A DNA stretch of 64,000 bases from Rhipidocladum racemiflorum (Eukaryota > Streptophyta > Magnoliopsida > Poales > Poaceae): positions 53,677,712-53,741,711 of the forward strand of contig CM070576.1 in NCBI GenBank assembly GCA_036346355.1, in the 5' to 3' direction. This document shows positions 11,520 through 22,654 of this stretch, piece by piece. How positions within the stretch are numbered: position 1 is the stretch's first letter; every line of letters starts with the position of its first letter. Under the pieces are notes generated by a model. It was not told where the DNA came from and ran no database searches. It saw nothing but the letters and a program-made list of their open reading frames with translations. A program made the translations under genes and the position numbers.

Positions 11520-12292
11520 TAGGGATGACAATTTTATCCGATTACCTATGTACCCATGGGTAAAAACACTAATAGAGATGGATATGTTCCTCTTTTGTTG
11601 CCCGCGGGTATGTTTACAGGGGCCAAAACTTTACCCGACGGGTAAACGGGTATGGGTATGGGGGAGCTCCACCCGTACCCGTTCCACCCGATTACCCATC
11701 ACCTACTACTGACATGTGGGCCACAATAGATGTCTACTTGGCCCCTTGATCCCCAATTTGTGATACCTCATATTAGTAATTTGTTATTGGTGATGAAATG
11801 GTTATTGGTGATGAAATGATGGACGATTTGTAATACGTGTGATGATCGATGAATTGTTTCTATTTTAATTATTGAACTTGAGTATGTGTGATGACTGATG
11901 AACTATTTTTATTTTAATGGTTAGACTTGAGCATTCGTGTGTCATTTGTCTACATGTGTTATTTTAATTATTATCCCCATGTGCATTTGAAATTTTGAAT
12001 AATTAATAATCATTCTTAATCCACATAATGTAGCCAATTCCTACAATTTCAACAAAGGGATTGTATCAGTACCATTGCTCATTAGCTCTTAGTGCCTTTT
12101 GGTTGTAAGGATTATTGATAGTGGTGGGTAAACGGGTATACCCGCGGTTAACGGGTACCCACGGGCGACGGGTATGGACGAGATTCTTTATTCGCCACCC
12201 TTTGTGGGTATACCCGTGGAGGAGATTTTGTTTGGCGGGCATTAGTATGGGCGAGCACTACCTGTACCCACCGCTCCCGGTTGCCATCCCTA
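11520..12292. mobile_element. Non-autonomous hAT-like element with ACGGGTA subterminal repeats
   Basis: The left terminus TAGGGATGACAA and the right terminus TTGCCATCCCTA form short inverted repeats. Flanking octamers ATAGGGAG (11512-11519) and GTAGGGAG (12293-12300) match at 7 of 8 positions, as expected for the 8-bp duplication of hAT elements. Both ends carry many copies of ACGGGTA/TACCCGT, a subterminal repeat pattern common in hAT elements. No transposase reading frame is present. Confidence 0.85.
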
Positions 12293-12496
12293 GTAGGGAG
12301 GATCAACGCAGTGCTGCTGACCACACAGGGCGCGCCCCGGGGCTGAGGAGCAACTGCTTGTACTTGATTAGCGAGTGGGGAGGGAGATCACGCCACACAC
12401 GATGGTATTTCTCATGTATAATAACTTTTTTCATTTATTAATACCAAAATCTATCTGTAAGACTTTGTGGACTCAAAATCCACACATCTTTACATA

Positions 12497-12740
12497 GGCC
12501 ATATTTGTTTTGGTTTTTTTATTATCTTAAAAGCTAAAAAACCAAAGCCCAAACAAACAATCGGCTTTTTCTATAGGTTTTAGAAAAGCCTAACCATTCC
12601 ATACAACTATAAGCCTAAAACCAGATAAAGGGAGCTTTTTTTTTGGCTTTTTTAGATGGTAGTATTGCCACTGAACTTCACTAAAATTACCCGCAAAATG
12701 CCATTGGTATATAATGGCAAAAGTCCTCATTTTCTTCTCA
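12497..12740. mobile_element. Truncated relative of the 11000-11413 MITE
   Basis: GGCCATATTTGTTTTGG, followed by AAAAGC/GCTTTT blocks and the segment TTACCCGCAAAATGCCATT, parallels the left half of the 11000 element (which has TTACCCATCAAATGCCATT). The right half is missing. Confidence 0.6.
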
Positions 12741-12918
12741 ATTCTTTATTTCTCTCCGACCCGTATGTGTCTCGCCTCATCTCCCATGACTCAGAGCAAG
12801 CGCTAGGGTTTCAGACGGCGCCGACGGTGGGTGATGGTGACCGCGTCTCCCGACACCATTGTCACCCTCTCCCATCCCTTCGTCTTGTGCAGTCATCATC
12901 TTCTCCCTCACGAAGAGA

Positions 12919-13797
12919 TTTGAGATGTCAATGATGGGCGAGTTGAAATTCTTTCTCGGATTTCAAAGCAAACAACTCAAGGAAGGTACATTCTTATGCC
13001 AAACAAAGTACATCAAGGATATGCTCAAGAAGTTTGATATGGAGAACGCCACGCCAATTCATACACCAATGACAACCAACGGACATCTTGGTCTAAATGA
13101 AGAAGGTAACTCTGTGGATCAAAAGGTATATCGATCCATGATAGGTTCATTGCTTTACCTTTGTGCATCTAGGCCCGATATTATGCTTAGTGTTTGCATG
13201 TGTGCAAGATTTCAAGCCACTCCGAGAGAGTGTCACCTAGTAGCCGTGAAAAGAATTCTTAGATATTTAGTTCACACACCAAATCTAGGGCTTTGGTATC
13301 CTAAAGGATCAAAATTCGATTTGATTGGATATTCGGATGCTGATTATGCGGGTTGCAAAGTGGATAGAAAAAGCACTTCAGGGACTTGCCAATTTCTAGG
13401 TAGATCACTAGTGTCTTGGTCCTCAAAGAAACAAAATTCAGTGGCACTATCCACCGCCGAAGCCGAATATATCGCCGCAGGAAGTTGTTGTGCACAATTA
13501 TTATGGATGAGGCAAACCTTGAGGGATTTTGGTTTTAATATGGAAAAGGTACCACTCTTATGTGATAATGAGAGTGCAATTAAAATAGCCAACAATCCCG
13601 TCCAACACTCCCGGACCAAGCACATAGACATCCGACATCACTTCCTTAGAGATCACTCACTTAAAGAAGACATAGATATTACCTATGTGAGAACCGAAAA
13701 ACAATTGGCTGATATCTTTACCAAACCTCTAGATGAGAAACGCTTTTGCGAGCTTAGGAGTGAGCTAAATGTCCTAGACTATCGGAATGTGTCTTGA
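12919..13797 (+). pseudogene. 3' part of a Sirevirus-type Ty1/copia pol: end of RT plus RNase H
   Basis: This open stretch encodes the C-terminal third of a copia polyprotein. The sequence FEMSMMGELKFFLG marks the end of the reverse transcriptase, followed by the connection segment (YRSMIGSLLYLCASRPDI) and RNase H (GYSDADYAGC, SWSSKKQNSVALSTAEAEYIAA without its first residues, DNESAIKIANNP, RTKHIDIRHHFLRD, and a terminal ADIFTKPLD box). It ends in a stop at 13795-13797 and is open throughout. The gag, protease, integrase and catalytic RT segments are absent: sequence before about 12919 is unrelated, so the element is 5'-truncated and cannot move alone. The envelope-like ORF, polypurine tracts and LTR that follow identify the Sirevirus group. 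Confidence 0.9.
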
Positions 13798-14050
13798 AGT
13801 TTTGCACTCATTGATTGTTGGTTGTTAGCTCAATTTCGAAATAAAATGATTGCAAAATCTATTGAGTGAATTTCAAAAATGTTTTAGTTGGATCTTAATC
13901 GCGGATCAATTCACCTGTGGTCATAGTTTTGATTGCTTGGATGCTTACTGATGACAAGTGGAATGATCCTCCTTAAGTTCACATGACTCAATGTTTCAGA
14001 CTCCACTCAATTCCCTTCTTTTCTTTCTCTCTCAGCTGGAAAATTGAGCA

Positions 14051-14566
14051 CATCGGAACATCCGATCCAGTCATCGAAACTTCCGATGTCTGGTGGTTTT
14101 GTCTCATCGGAACTTCCGATGTCTGCTTAGCGCCTTTGAAAGTGACCGGTTCCCTTTCTTTATCTTTTGTCCTCTTGTCCTTGTCTCTCTAGTCCTTTCT
14201 CCCCTTTTCATCTCTTGCCGTTATCGGAGACTCCGACCTTTCGGAACCTCCGATCTTCGCTTGGGAAGGACTCCTTCGTGAAGAGGACCCTCTTCTCCGT
14301 TCGATTTCTCCGTTTTCCTCGTGAGGTAACCCTAGGGCTCAATCTATTCTTTTTCAAGCTAGTGTATCCTTTTGAGAAATCGTCTCGGTGAACTTGTTCA
14401 TCTCCTCCTTTGGTTCATTTCCTTCAATTTGTATCTATTTCCATCGGTTGGTTTGGGAGAAATGCTGTGGTGGTTCAAATCCGTAGACATCGGACATTCC
14501 GATCGAAAACATCGGAACTTCCGACCATATGTCGGAACTTCCGATATGAAATCGGAACTTCCGATG
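14051..14566. repeat. Palindromic motif cluster inside the Sirevirus-type element
   Basis: About nine near-copies of the palindrome ATCGGAACTTCCGAT (variants with ACA, GAC or CAT centres) lie between the pol stop codon and the start of the envelope-like ORF. The same family is found in the LTR at 16573-18181, but there the usual centre reads AAGTT instead of AACTT. The flanking sequence is CT-rich and non-coding. Confidence 0.85.
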
Positions 14567-14638
14567 TCAACTGAATGAAAACCAAACCAAGTTTGTTTCT
14601 CTCGTGAGCTTAATCGATTCTATCTTGTCCTTAGATCA

Positions 14639-15049
14639 ATGGATCCCGGTCAAGGTGGGTCTCAGCCCCCAACGGACCCAACAGTCTTAGGCGGAAAAAG
14701 GCCAAGACAGACTCCGACAGGAACGAGAACCAAAAAGGCTGCGGCCAGAGGTAGAGGCAGAGGAAGTGCAGGCATCCAAATCAATGTGCCTCTACCTGAT
14801 CAGCCCGGACAGACAGTGAACGTGCCTAGAGGAGCACCCTTGCCTTCTAGGAAGGGTAAAGCAGTGGCAGGAGCCTCTCAGTCTCAACCAGCTCCAGACA
14901 GAGGAGTGCCAAAGCTCAGACAGGCAGAAAGGAATCCTCGTCTAAGGAGGAAACCTGTCAGCTATAAAGGCAAAGCCGCCCAAGTGCGCAAGGCCAGAGA
15001 AGAAAATCCTAGAGCTGAAGCACAATTCTCAACAGATTATCGTTTCTGA
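14639..15049 (+). pseudogene. Envelope-like ORF, N-terminal part (Sirevirus), ends at premature TGA
   Basis: A 136-codon stretch begins MDPGQGGSQPP and is very rich in Arg, Lys, Pro, Gly and Gln (GRGRGSAG, PSRKGKAVAG, RLRRKPVSYKGK). It precedes, and probably once was continuous with, the conserved part at 15072-16097. The TGA at 15047-15049 lies inside what looks like coding sequence, because the same frame stays protein-like for a few codons beyond it. Envelope-like ORFs downstream of pol are a known Sirevirus feature; their function is unproven. Confidence 0.6.
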
Positions 15050-15071
15050 ACTTTCTTTCAGCAGGATTTTT

Positions 15072-16097
15072 ATGAATGTCATTTTGCCTAGAAAGAATCC
15101 AATCATTCTGATGCAGTGGGTTGACTGGGATTACATGGCTGCAGCTGAGGATGCTACTTTCACTGAGGTCATTGCAGCATGTGAAAGGACAGGGACCAAG
15201 CGGATCATGAGTTTTCAGCATGATTGGAATGTGGAGATCATTGCTCAGTTTTATGCTACTCTATACATCTCCAGGGACAGGGTCTCCACTCTGCATTGGA
15301 TGACCGAAGGAGCTTGGTATGAGATTACTTATCCTCAGTTTGCTCGCTATCTTGGATTCATTGAAGTTGATTGCCGTGACAAGGACCAAATTCATAATGA
15401 AGCAGCTCTCGGTGCCTCCAACTTGAACTTCCTCTATGAGGAAGATGCAGACTTTGAGGAAGGGAGTACAAAAGGCATGAAGCCTTTCTTTGCCTGTCTC
15501 AACAGGCTGTTCAGAAAGACACTGGCTCCCAAAGAAGGTGATGCATCCCATGTGCTTTCTTATACCAGAAATCTTCTGAGCAGGATGCGAGAGGGACAGC
15601 GTCCATTTGATGTCTTCGACTTCATTTGGAATGAGATTCGCTTGACTGCACAGGAGCCCAAGAGGAGCTGTGGTTATGCTCCTTTCATAATGCATATGAT
15701 AGAGCATATAACTCATCAGCAGTTTGAGTTTGATGCAAGGCATATTGGAGTGCAGATCAGGGCAATAAAGGCCCCAACTCAGCCCGCTAGACGAGCTTCT
15801 ACCAGAGGTGCTTCCTCCTCCACCGCTGCTCCCACTGCTGCAGCTTCCAGTGGATCATCCTCTCCAATTCTCCAGGCCTTGAAGTCTTTCTTTGGCATGT
15901 GCAAGAAGAATGCAGTAAGAGTCAGAAAGAACTCTAACAGACTCAAAGCCATCCAAAGACATCTAGCTCTTGAGTGCTCAGATGATGAAGCAACGGATGA
16001 AGATATTGTTGATCCTTTTGAAGCAGAAGCAGAAGAAGAATCTAACTCTGAAGAGGATTCTGGTGATGATGAGCCCAGTTCTGAAGATTCTGACTAG
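15072..16097 (+). pseudogene. Envelope-like ORF, main part (Sirevirus)
   Basis: 341 codons opening at an internal Met (MNVILPRKNP). The region has a conserved block with WVDWDYM, YATLYISRD, MTEGAWYEITYPQFARYLGF and NEIRLTAQEPKRSCGYAPFI, then a Ser/Ala/Thr-rich linker. The C-terminus is very acidic (many Asp/Glu, ending SSEDSD). I see no clear signal peptide or membrane segment. It lies in a different frame from the upstream 14639-15049 stretch, so at least one indel plus the TGA separates the two parts and the original ORF is broken. This gene class sits between pol and the 3' LTR in Sireviruses, as it does here. Confidence 0.75.
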
Positions 16098-16135
16098 CTT
16101 TTCTTCCTCCTCTATCCTTTCTGGTGTTTGATGCC

Positions 16136-16572
16136 AAAGGGGGAGAGAAAAAGCTTAGAAGCTTACATCTTGCTATCGCTATCTATCTTCTAGTGTCGTT
16201 TGATAACTTCGTTTTATCATGTGAACTTGGGACTTGTTGCTTTTAATTATGCTGTTCTTTATTGCAATGCTGGACATGGATATTTGAATATTGCTCTTGG
16301 TATTATGGAAGTATATATATTTCTGTTCATTCAAATATAAGCACTTCATATTGTTCAGTGAATTATAGTCTTGATATTATATGTTTGTTATCCTCATCTG
16401 ATCAGTTTCAGGGGGAGCTCTTGCCTATTTCTTTTCAAATTGTGCATTCGTGATCATTTCCTTTCTCCAATGCACACATTTAGGGGGAACTCACCCTATA
16501 CTAATTTATCTGTATATCCTTTTAATTGTAAGCTTTAATCGAGTTGTCATCAATCACCAAAAAGGGGGAGAT
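16136..16572 (+). promoter_or_regulatory. Reiterated polypurine tracts before the 3' LTR
   Basis: GGGGGA-containing purine tracts occur at 16136-16145 (AAAGGGGGAG), 16409-16417 (CAGGGGGAG), 16482-16488 (AGGGGGA) and 16559-16570 (AAAAAGGGGGAG, directly before the LTR). The last is the expected plus-strand primer site. Multiple polypurine tracts upstream of the 3' LTR are described for Sireviruses. Confidence 0.7.
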
Positions 16573-18181
16573 TGAAAGTGCATCTAGGCCCCTAAATTGG
16601 TTTTGGTTGATTAATGACAAACGATTAAAGGGACTAATGTTTTCAATAAGCTTGTGAACAGATAAAAGTTCTAAAGTGAGATCACCTACATGCGATGGAT
16701 ACCCTCAAACAAGACTACGCGAGTAAAACGGCATTACGCTTTTATTTTCTATATTTTTGAGTCGTAGGAATGCCGTACTATTAAGAGGGATGCATCGTAA
16801 TTGATCAAGACTAGTCTCTATGCTCAAGATGAATGTCATATTAATTCTTTTAAAGACTCTAAGCCACCGCACATGCACCGGAATTTAGTTTCCTTAAAAT
16901 TCAAGTCGGACATTCCGATCTCACATCGGAAGTTCCGATGTGGCCAGACATTCCGATGTGCATGCGTGCCTAAGTCCGATACGTGGAAACAGGGTCAGAA
17001 GTTCCGATGTTGATGGATCGGAAGTTCCGATGCATGTTTGAAACCTTCCAGGATGCTCTCTGTAAAGATCGGAAGTTCCGATGTGTTCAATCCTGAAAAA
17101 GGGAGCTCTCTGGAAATATCGGACATTCCAATATATCCGTTCGGACATTCCGATGTCCTGATCGGAAGTTCCGATATATATATATATATATATATATATC
17201 GGACAGTCCGATATGGACTTAGAAAATTTTGTCAAAGCTTCTTTGTGAGAACATCGGAAGTTCCGATGTCAACATCGGAAGTTCCGATGCATCTCGTTTC
17301 GACCGTTGAAGTGCGCTTGAGTTCTGCAAGTATCACAGATCGGACATTCCGATGTCCTGATCGGAAGTTCCGATATGTGGCTGAGCGAGGGTATAACGGC
17401 TAGTTTTTTGCAAGACTCTATAAATACCCTACTCCTCTTCCTTTGGAAGGTTACACACTCTCATTGGCAGAACTCTATAGCACTTTGAGCCCTCTCTAGT
17501 CTTTTCTTGAGCCCTCCTCTTTGATCTTAAGGATCATCTAGAGAGTGAGGACTAGAAGTGAGATTTAGAGCTTGAGTAAAAAGCAAGTGTCATTCATCTC
17601 GAGCATTAGAGTGTTCCTCCAAGATCGATCAACGGTGCATTTGTTACTCTTGGAGGTTGAAGGACTCCTAGACGGCTAGGCGTCGCTCACGAGCTCCCAA
17701 AGGTTGTGGGACGTCGTGAGAAGTTTGTGAAGGCCGGCTCCGCCTCCGAAAGGAAAGGAACCAATAGTGAAACCAAGCCTCAAGTGCGACCGAGGTTTCG
17801 GAGGAAAGGGTTGGAAGAGACCCGGCTCTTTGGAGCCTCCTCAACGGAGACGTAGGATTCCCTCAAGGATCCGAACTCCGGGATCAAAGCTTTGTCTCTC
17901 TGGTTGACTTGCTGTTGTTTATTTTGTTGTGGATTTTACTTACTATCTTCCCTATCTAACTGCTACTAAGTTTGTCTTTTACTCTTGTCGCTTGTGGCAC
18001 TTAGTAGGAGGTCCCCTTTGTCAAAGTCTATCGGACATTCCGAACAAGTATCGGAAGTTCCGATCCAGTCGGAAGTTCCGATCCTACACCGGAAGTTCCG
18101 ATACTCTTTCCGCTGCGACTATTTAGTTTTAATTTTAAATCGCCTATTCACCCCCCTCTAGGCCTTGTTAACCTCTTTTCA
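16573..18181 (+). mobile_element. 3' LTR of the Sirevirus-type element (1609 bp)
   Basis: Begins TGAAAGTGCATCTAGGCC right after a polypurine tract and ends CCTCTTTTCA. It contains TGCCGTACTATTAAGAGGG (about 16770-16788), a TATAAATA box (17419-17426) preceded by AACGGCTAGTTTTT, a TTACTCTTGGAGGTT hairpin region (17643-17658), and CGCCTATTCACCCCCCTCTAGG just before its end. These blocks are shared with the solo LTR at 41699. The U3 part carries a dense palindrome array. No matching 5' LTR is present in the window. Confidence 0.88.
16905..18102. repeat. Array of ATCGGAAGTTCCGAT palindromes in the LTR
   Basis: I count about 18 copies or near-copies. Fourteen lie at 16905-17374, upstream of the TATA box, and four at 18028-18102, near the end of U5. 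Variants change only the centre (ACATT, ACAGT) or one arm. An (AT)n microsatellite (17174-17199) extends one copy. Each unit is an inverted repeat able to form a short stem or bind a dimeric factor. Confidence 0.9.
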
Positions 18182-19290
18182 ATGATAATCAAGTCAAGTA
18201 CCTTATGTGAAGTGGAGGCTCTTCAGATCAAAGGTTAAAGGCTAAGGACTTTTGTTTCTAGTTCTGACTTGGGGGTTGATTCAAGTCATGTAGCTAGGAT
18301 TGCTTTAATTTAGTAATACTATAAAGAGAGATTATGCACAAGTAAGTACCTTGGTTCATAGCCTAAAATCATTAAGATCACTTGGAGAAAAGGTCACCTA
18401 ATTCCATTTCCCTCAAAAACAAGTCCTTCACTTGTTTATCCAAAAATCCATTCATGCCGGACCAATCCGTTCTTAGTCCGACGCTGAAACTTGACTTCTG
18501 TTTCCAACCGAGCGCACAAAGTTCACGACGGACTGACTTTTTGGGTCCGACGCTAAGGTCCTTTTTTCTTGAAATCAAACCAAGCGTGTGCCATTCACGC
18601 CGGACCATATTCTCTAAGTGCACGATGGACCAAGTTTTTCGGTCCGGCGTAAACTTGAAACTTACTGGAACTCCTTGTCTATTCTAAGTTTAACCCCAAC
18701 TAAAACCAGAAAATCTTCCTTCTACGCCGGACCAAGTTTTTCGGTCTGACGCAAACATGGTTTTGGTTGGTTTCATGACGGACCGATTTTTGCTCAAGGC
18801 ATGTGTATGCTAGACCAACTTGAAGCAGTCCGGTGCAAATAGAGTTTTCGATCAAATCGGTTCGGCGTGCATTAGACTTGATTTAAAGTTTCTCAAAGCT
18901 AGTCTGTGGGACAAATTATTTGTCACATCTTGCCAATCTGACAATGTCAAACGGCTAGTATTTTGCTAGTAACGACTATATTCTTTTTGTACACTATATA
19001 AGCCCTACCAGGGCATACCAAAAGAAGAACTTTGCATCTCTTTGACATTTTAACATTCGTGAGCTCAAAAGTCATCAAAAAGATTGAATTTCACTCTTGA
19101 TAAAAAAAATCAAATTAATCTTGCTCCAATCATAGTCTAGACAGTATTGTGCTAGTGAACCAAGAGTTAAGGCTTGTGGGTAGTCTATTACTCTTGGAAC
19201 TAAGAGTTCCTACACGGCTTGGAAGTGGTTTGGTGCGACCTGTCCAAAAGAGTTTGTGGAAGGCCACCACTGATCTGTGAAAGGTTTGAG
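18182..19290 (+). mobile_element. Left part of a second Sirevirus-type LTR
   Basis: The stretch carries repeated GGTCCGGCGT/ACGCCGGACC-type words (about 18455-18850), then CAAACGGCTAGT followed by a TATATAAG box (about 18996-19003), and a downstream TTACTCTTGGAACTAAGAG block. This order matches the LTRs at 16573 and 41699. The left boundary is not clear, so it appears truncated. The right side is interrupted by the 2.2 kb element at 19291-21494. Confidence 0.65.
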
Positions 19291-21494
19291 TGTAACACCC
19301 CGGCATCTAGTATGCCCGAATGCTACCAAACATAGACTAAACAACATCTAAATACCATAAATAAAGATAAATTACAGCAAAGGAGTAAATGCTAAAAACC
19401 GAAATTTCGGCAGCATCTCCTTTGTTTTAACATGAATTGAAGGAGACACAATAGCATAGCAATATAAGGCAATATGAGAGACATCTAAAATAGCAATAAT
19501 TAAAGGTATGACGACCTTAAAAGTCTAATTCCAAACATTTAATGTCTCCATGAGCCAAACGAACAATAATACTCTCATATCACAAAGCTAAACCATAAAA
19601 CAATAGGCATCACACTTAATTTATTATCAAGACCCAAATGAGTGACTGTGGGAACAATTGAGTGACGCTACGTGTAGAAGTGTGACTAATTCCCTTCCCC
19701 GCATGCCGATCTCATGGTACCTAAAACAACAAGAAAGCACAAGCGTGAGTTCAACACTCAGCAAGCATATTGCAATGGTACACAAAAACAATTACATGGC
19801 TACAACAACTCATATCATGTCTTTCATCTCATTCATGATCACATATCAATATCATCACCATTATGTATGCAATGCGATGCGATGCTCATGTCTCCTTGGA
19901 AACTCATACCGGCATGGTTGAGTACACACCCGTCGGTGTGCACTCTCTCCCCCCTTCCATCCCGAAGATGGAGGGTGCCTACTCCTCGCTTCCGTTCACC
20001 GCGGTGAATGGAATCACGATGTAGGACTTACTCATTGGCTCTCCGGAATAGTCATAACTTTCTCACCGATCTTCCCCGGACTAGTTATGACTTTCTCACC
20101 GCCCGGGCCATGTAACATGCCATGTATGCAAATATGCCAACATCATAAATAACTTGTACACTATCCCATGGCATCATAACATAATAAACATATTCATCAT
20201 ATCATTGGCAATCATTAAGTCATGGCATGTGAGCATATCATGTATCCAAATTCAATCTCAATCAATCTAGCAACTACAACCCGCTACCCATTCCAATACA
20301 CTTGCCTCAACCACGGGCGACGGATTAGCGAGAAGTAGAAGGCACTCCCGGGGTCACACCACCTGCACATAGGTACCACACACTCACAATCAAGTCCACA
20401 AAACAGTAAGCAAACCCTCTTCTACCCCGACATCTCAAACTACTCGCTAAACCCAAAAACAAAGGTTCTGTCCCGTCGGGACAGCAGCCTTCCAAAAGGC
20501 ATAACTCGGGTTCTAAGACTCCGAATCAATTAAACGAGTACATCCTCGCGTAGCTTAGGAAATTTTCTAACTTTTTCTAAGTATACGGAAAGACTGATTC
20601 GGACTCTAAAGTGGTTTAATCTACAGAAAACCGTGATCTGTTCCAATCACGTCACAGATTTTAATACGTTCAGTAAAACGATCATAACTTTCAAACGGCT
20701 GGGCGGAATTGGACGTTCTTTATACCCACGGAAATATATTGAAATTACCTACAACTTCTTCAACATTAAATGCGACCAAATTCCGACTCTAAATTGACGA
20801 AAACCCAAACCCTAGGTCGACTGCTCATGCTGCCCGAAACAGAGAACGTGGCAAACTCAAGATTCCATCTAATCTACTCAATTCCAGCACCACCAATTGA
20901 TCTAAAAACATGATAATACCCCTTATAACAGATCCTAGACCAACCCCGAGGATCCCCGTGGCCATACCTTCGCCCGACGACCGAAAACCCAACGGATCTC
21001 CTCCCGGTTCGCGCGATCTCCTTCCTCTCTCCAATTCCGCCGGATATCCTCATCGCGGAGCGCTCCAACAGGTGGATCTTCGAGGTGTTGAGGTGGAGAA
21101 CTCCCCTAGGGCAGCAAGGGAGGTGGAGAGGTGGTGGAGAGGTGGTGGAGCAATGGGGGAGGTGGAGGCGCCACAAGGAGGAGGTGGGGAGGTGTGGGGG
21201 CGGCGGCTAGGGCTTGTGGGGGCGCAAGGGCAGGGGTGGGGGCGCAGTAAGGGGCAAGGGGAGGCCCCCAACCAGGACTCCTACTCCCAATTGGACTCAA
21301 ACTCCATTCCACCAAAGCCCACGACCCCTTCTCTTAGGCCCAAAACTCCCCAGAAAGGCCCAAACTCCCGGAAACGGCCCGAAAACGCTATTAACCTCCA
21401 TACCTTATGGTTTCAACTTCTAATTCCATATTTCATAATGTGTTTGACCTCAACATTCACATTATATAAGGTTACAACACTCCGTGGTGTCACA
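19291..21494 (+). mobile_element. Solo LTR, TGTAACACC...GGTGTCACA type (2204 bp)
   Basis: Starts TGTAACACCCCGGCATC and ends GTGGTGTCACA. It is flanked by TTGAG (19286-19290) and TTGGG (21495-21499), an imperfect 5-bp target duplication. It has no coding domain. It splits the LTR at 18182-21885. A relative in reverse orientation lies at 46707-49010. TG...CA ends, 5-bp duplications and ~2 kb length suit an LTR, perhaps of a Ty3/gypsy family; the superfamily is inferred. Confidence 0.75.
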
Positions 21495-21885
21495 TTGGGA
21501 CTCACCTCACTGGAGTGGTGAAAGAGTCACCTGAGTTTGTACCAAAGCTATCGAGTTTAGCTTTTGGTGGAGCTATACTTCTTGGGAAGTGCTCTAACGA
21601 GGACGTAGGAGCATATCTCTGAACCTCAGTGGAAAAATCATCTTGTCTTCTGCTCTTTACTTGCAGTATTTACTTTGCTGCACAGCCTTTTTGCTTGCCA
21701 GTTTCAGAATTGGTTATTTCTATTGGTGCACTAGTAAGACTAATTTCTAGGCCTTGTTTGATAAAATCTCAGTTTTTCTTTTGATCTTATCTGTTTCTGT
21801 CTTTAAGTTATTTACAGCTTCCTCAGTGCTAAAATTTTCTGAAAAAGCCTATTCACCCCCTCTAGGCTCATCCTCGATCTTACAA
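21495..21885 (+). mobile_element. Right part of the interrupted Sirevirus-type LTR
   Basis: Continues the LTR begun at 18182 and ends with AGCCTATTCACCCCCTCTAGG, followed by CTCATCCTCGATCTTACA. The CCTATTCACCCCC(C)TCTAGGC block is the same 3'-end signature seen at 18141 and 44512. This supports one original LTR split by the solo LTR insertion. Confidence 0.65.
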
Positions 21886-22118
21886 GAGGCTAAATAACCA
21901 TCAGTGTAGCATTTCCTTGAAAGCACATCACAACATAAACAAATACGCAAGATTCGATGCATGAGCGGCAAAGCAGCAGCACTTGGAGTTTGAGTTTGGG
22001 CATGAGCTGGAAGAACAACTAGAGTGTTGGGTGTTAAGTTTGGATGCTAGGAGAGAGAGGCAATGCACTAGAGAGGAGAGAGAAATAGGGGATATCATGT
22101 AGCAGATGTGTTGGCAGA

Positions 22119-22646
22119 TAGATTTGAAGCAGGCCGAGCCGAGCGGCTCGGCTCGGCTTCAATCTTGGCTTCGATGCAGTGGCGGTGTGAGCCAGGCTCG
22201 GCTCGGCCTTGAGGCGAGCCAAAAACCGGCTCGGCTCGGGAGTCGGCTCATGGCCGCTCGTTGGCTCGTAGAGCGAATATTTTTTCAAAAAATTAAGTAT
22301 TTATACAATAATTCATATATTTGCAGTGAATAATATTAACTTACTAGTTACTACTAAATAATAGTAGTTGCTTAGTTGCTCTATATCACACTTGTAGGAC
22401 ATGGAATTGTCTCAACATCATCTTTTTCCTAAAAATATAAGTCATTAATCATACTAAATCCACTGCATGGGCTGGGCCACCGAGCCAATTTGGCTCGCGA
22501 GCCGAGCCGAGCCAGCTCGGTGTTTTTGCGAGCCTGAAAAGTAGGCTCGGCTCGAGCTTGGTCCGAGCCACGAGCCTGTGTGAGCCGAGCCAGGCTCGGG
22601 CGAGCCCGAGCCGAGCCACGAGCCACGAGCTTATTTTCCAGCCCTA
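22119..22646. mobile_element. hAT-like non-autonomous element with GAGCCGAGC subterminal repeats
   Basis: Flanking octamers TTGGCAGA (22111-22118) and TTGACAGA (22647-22654) match at 7 of 8 positions. The right terminus is TTTTCCAGCCCTA, inverted TAGGGCTGGAAAA, like other plant hAT ends; the left begins TAGATTTGAAGCAGG. Both ends are packed with GGCTCGGCTCG/CGAGCCGAGCC words, while the centre is AT-rich. There is no transposase. Confidence 0.75.
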
Positions 22647-22654
22647 TTGACAGA

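Noticed and set aside
16905..17374. CRISPR-like array
   Set aside because: The repeats are short palindromes at irregular spacing inside an LTR of a plant retrotransposon, with no cas genes.
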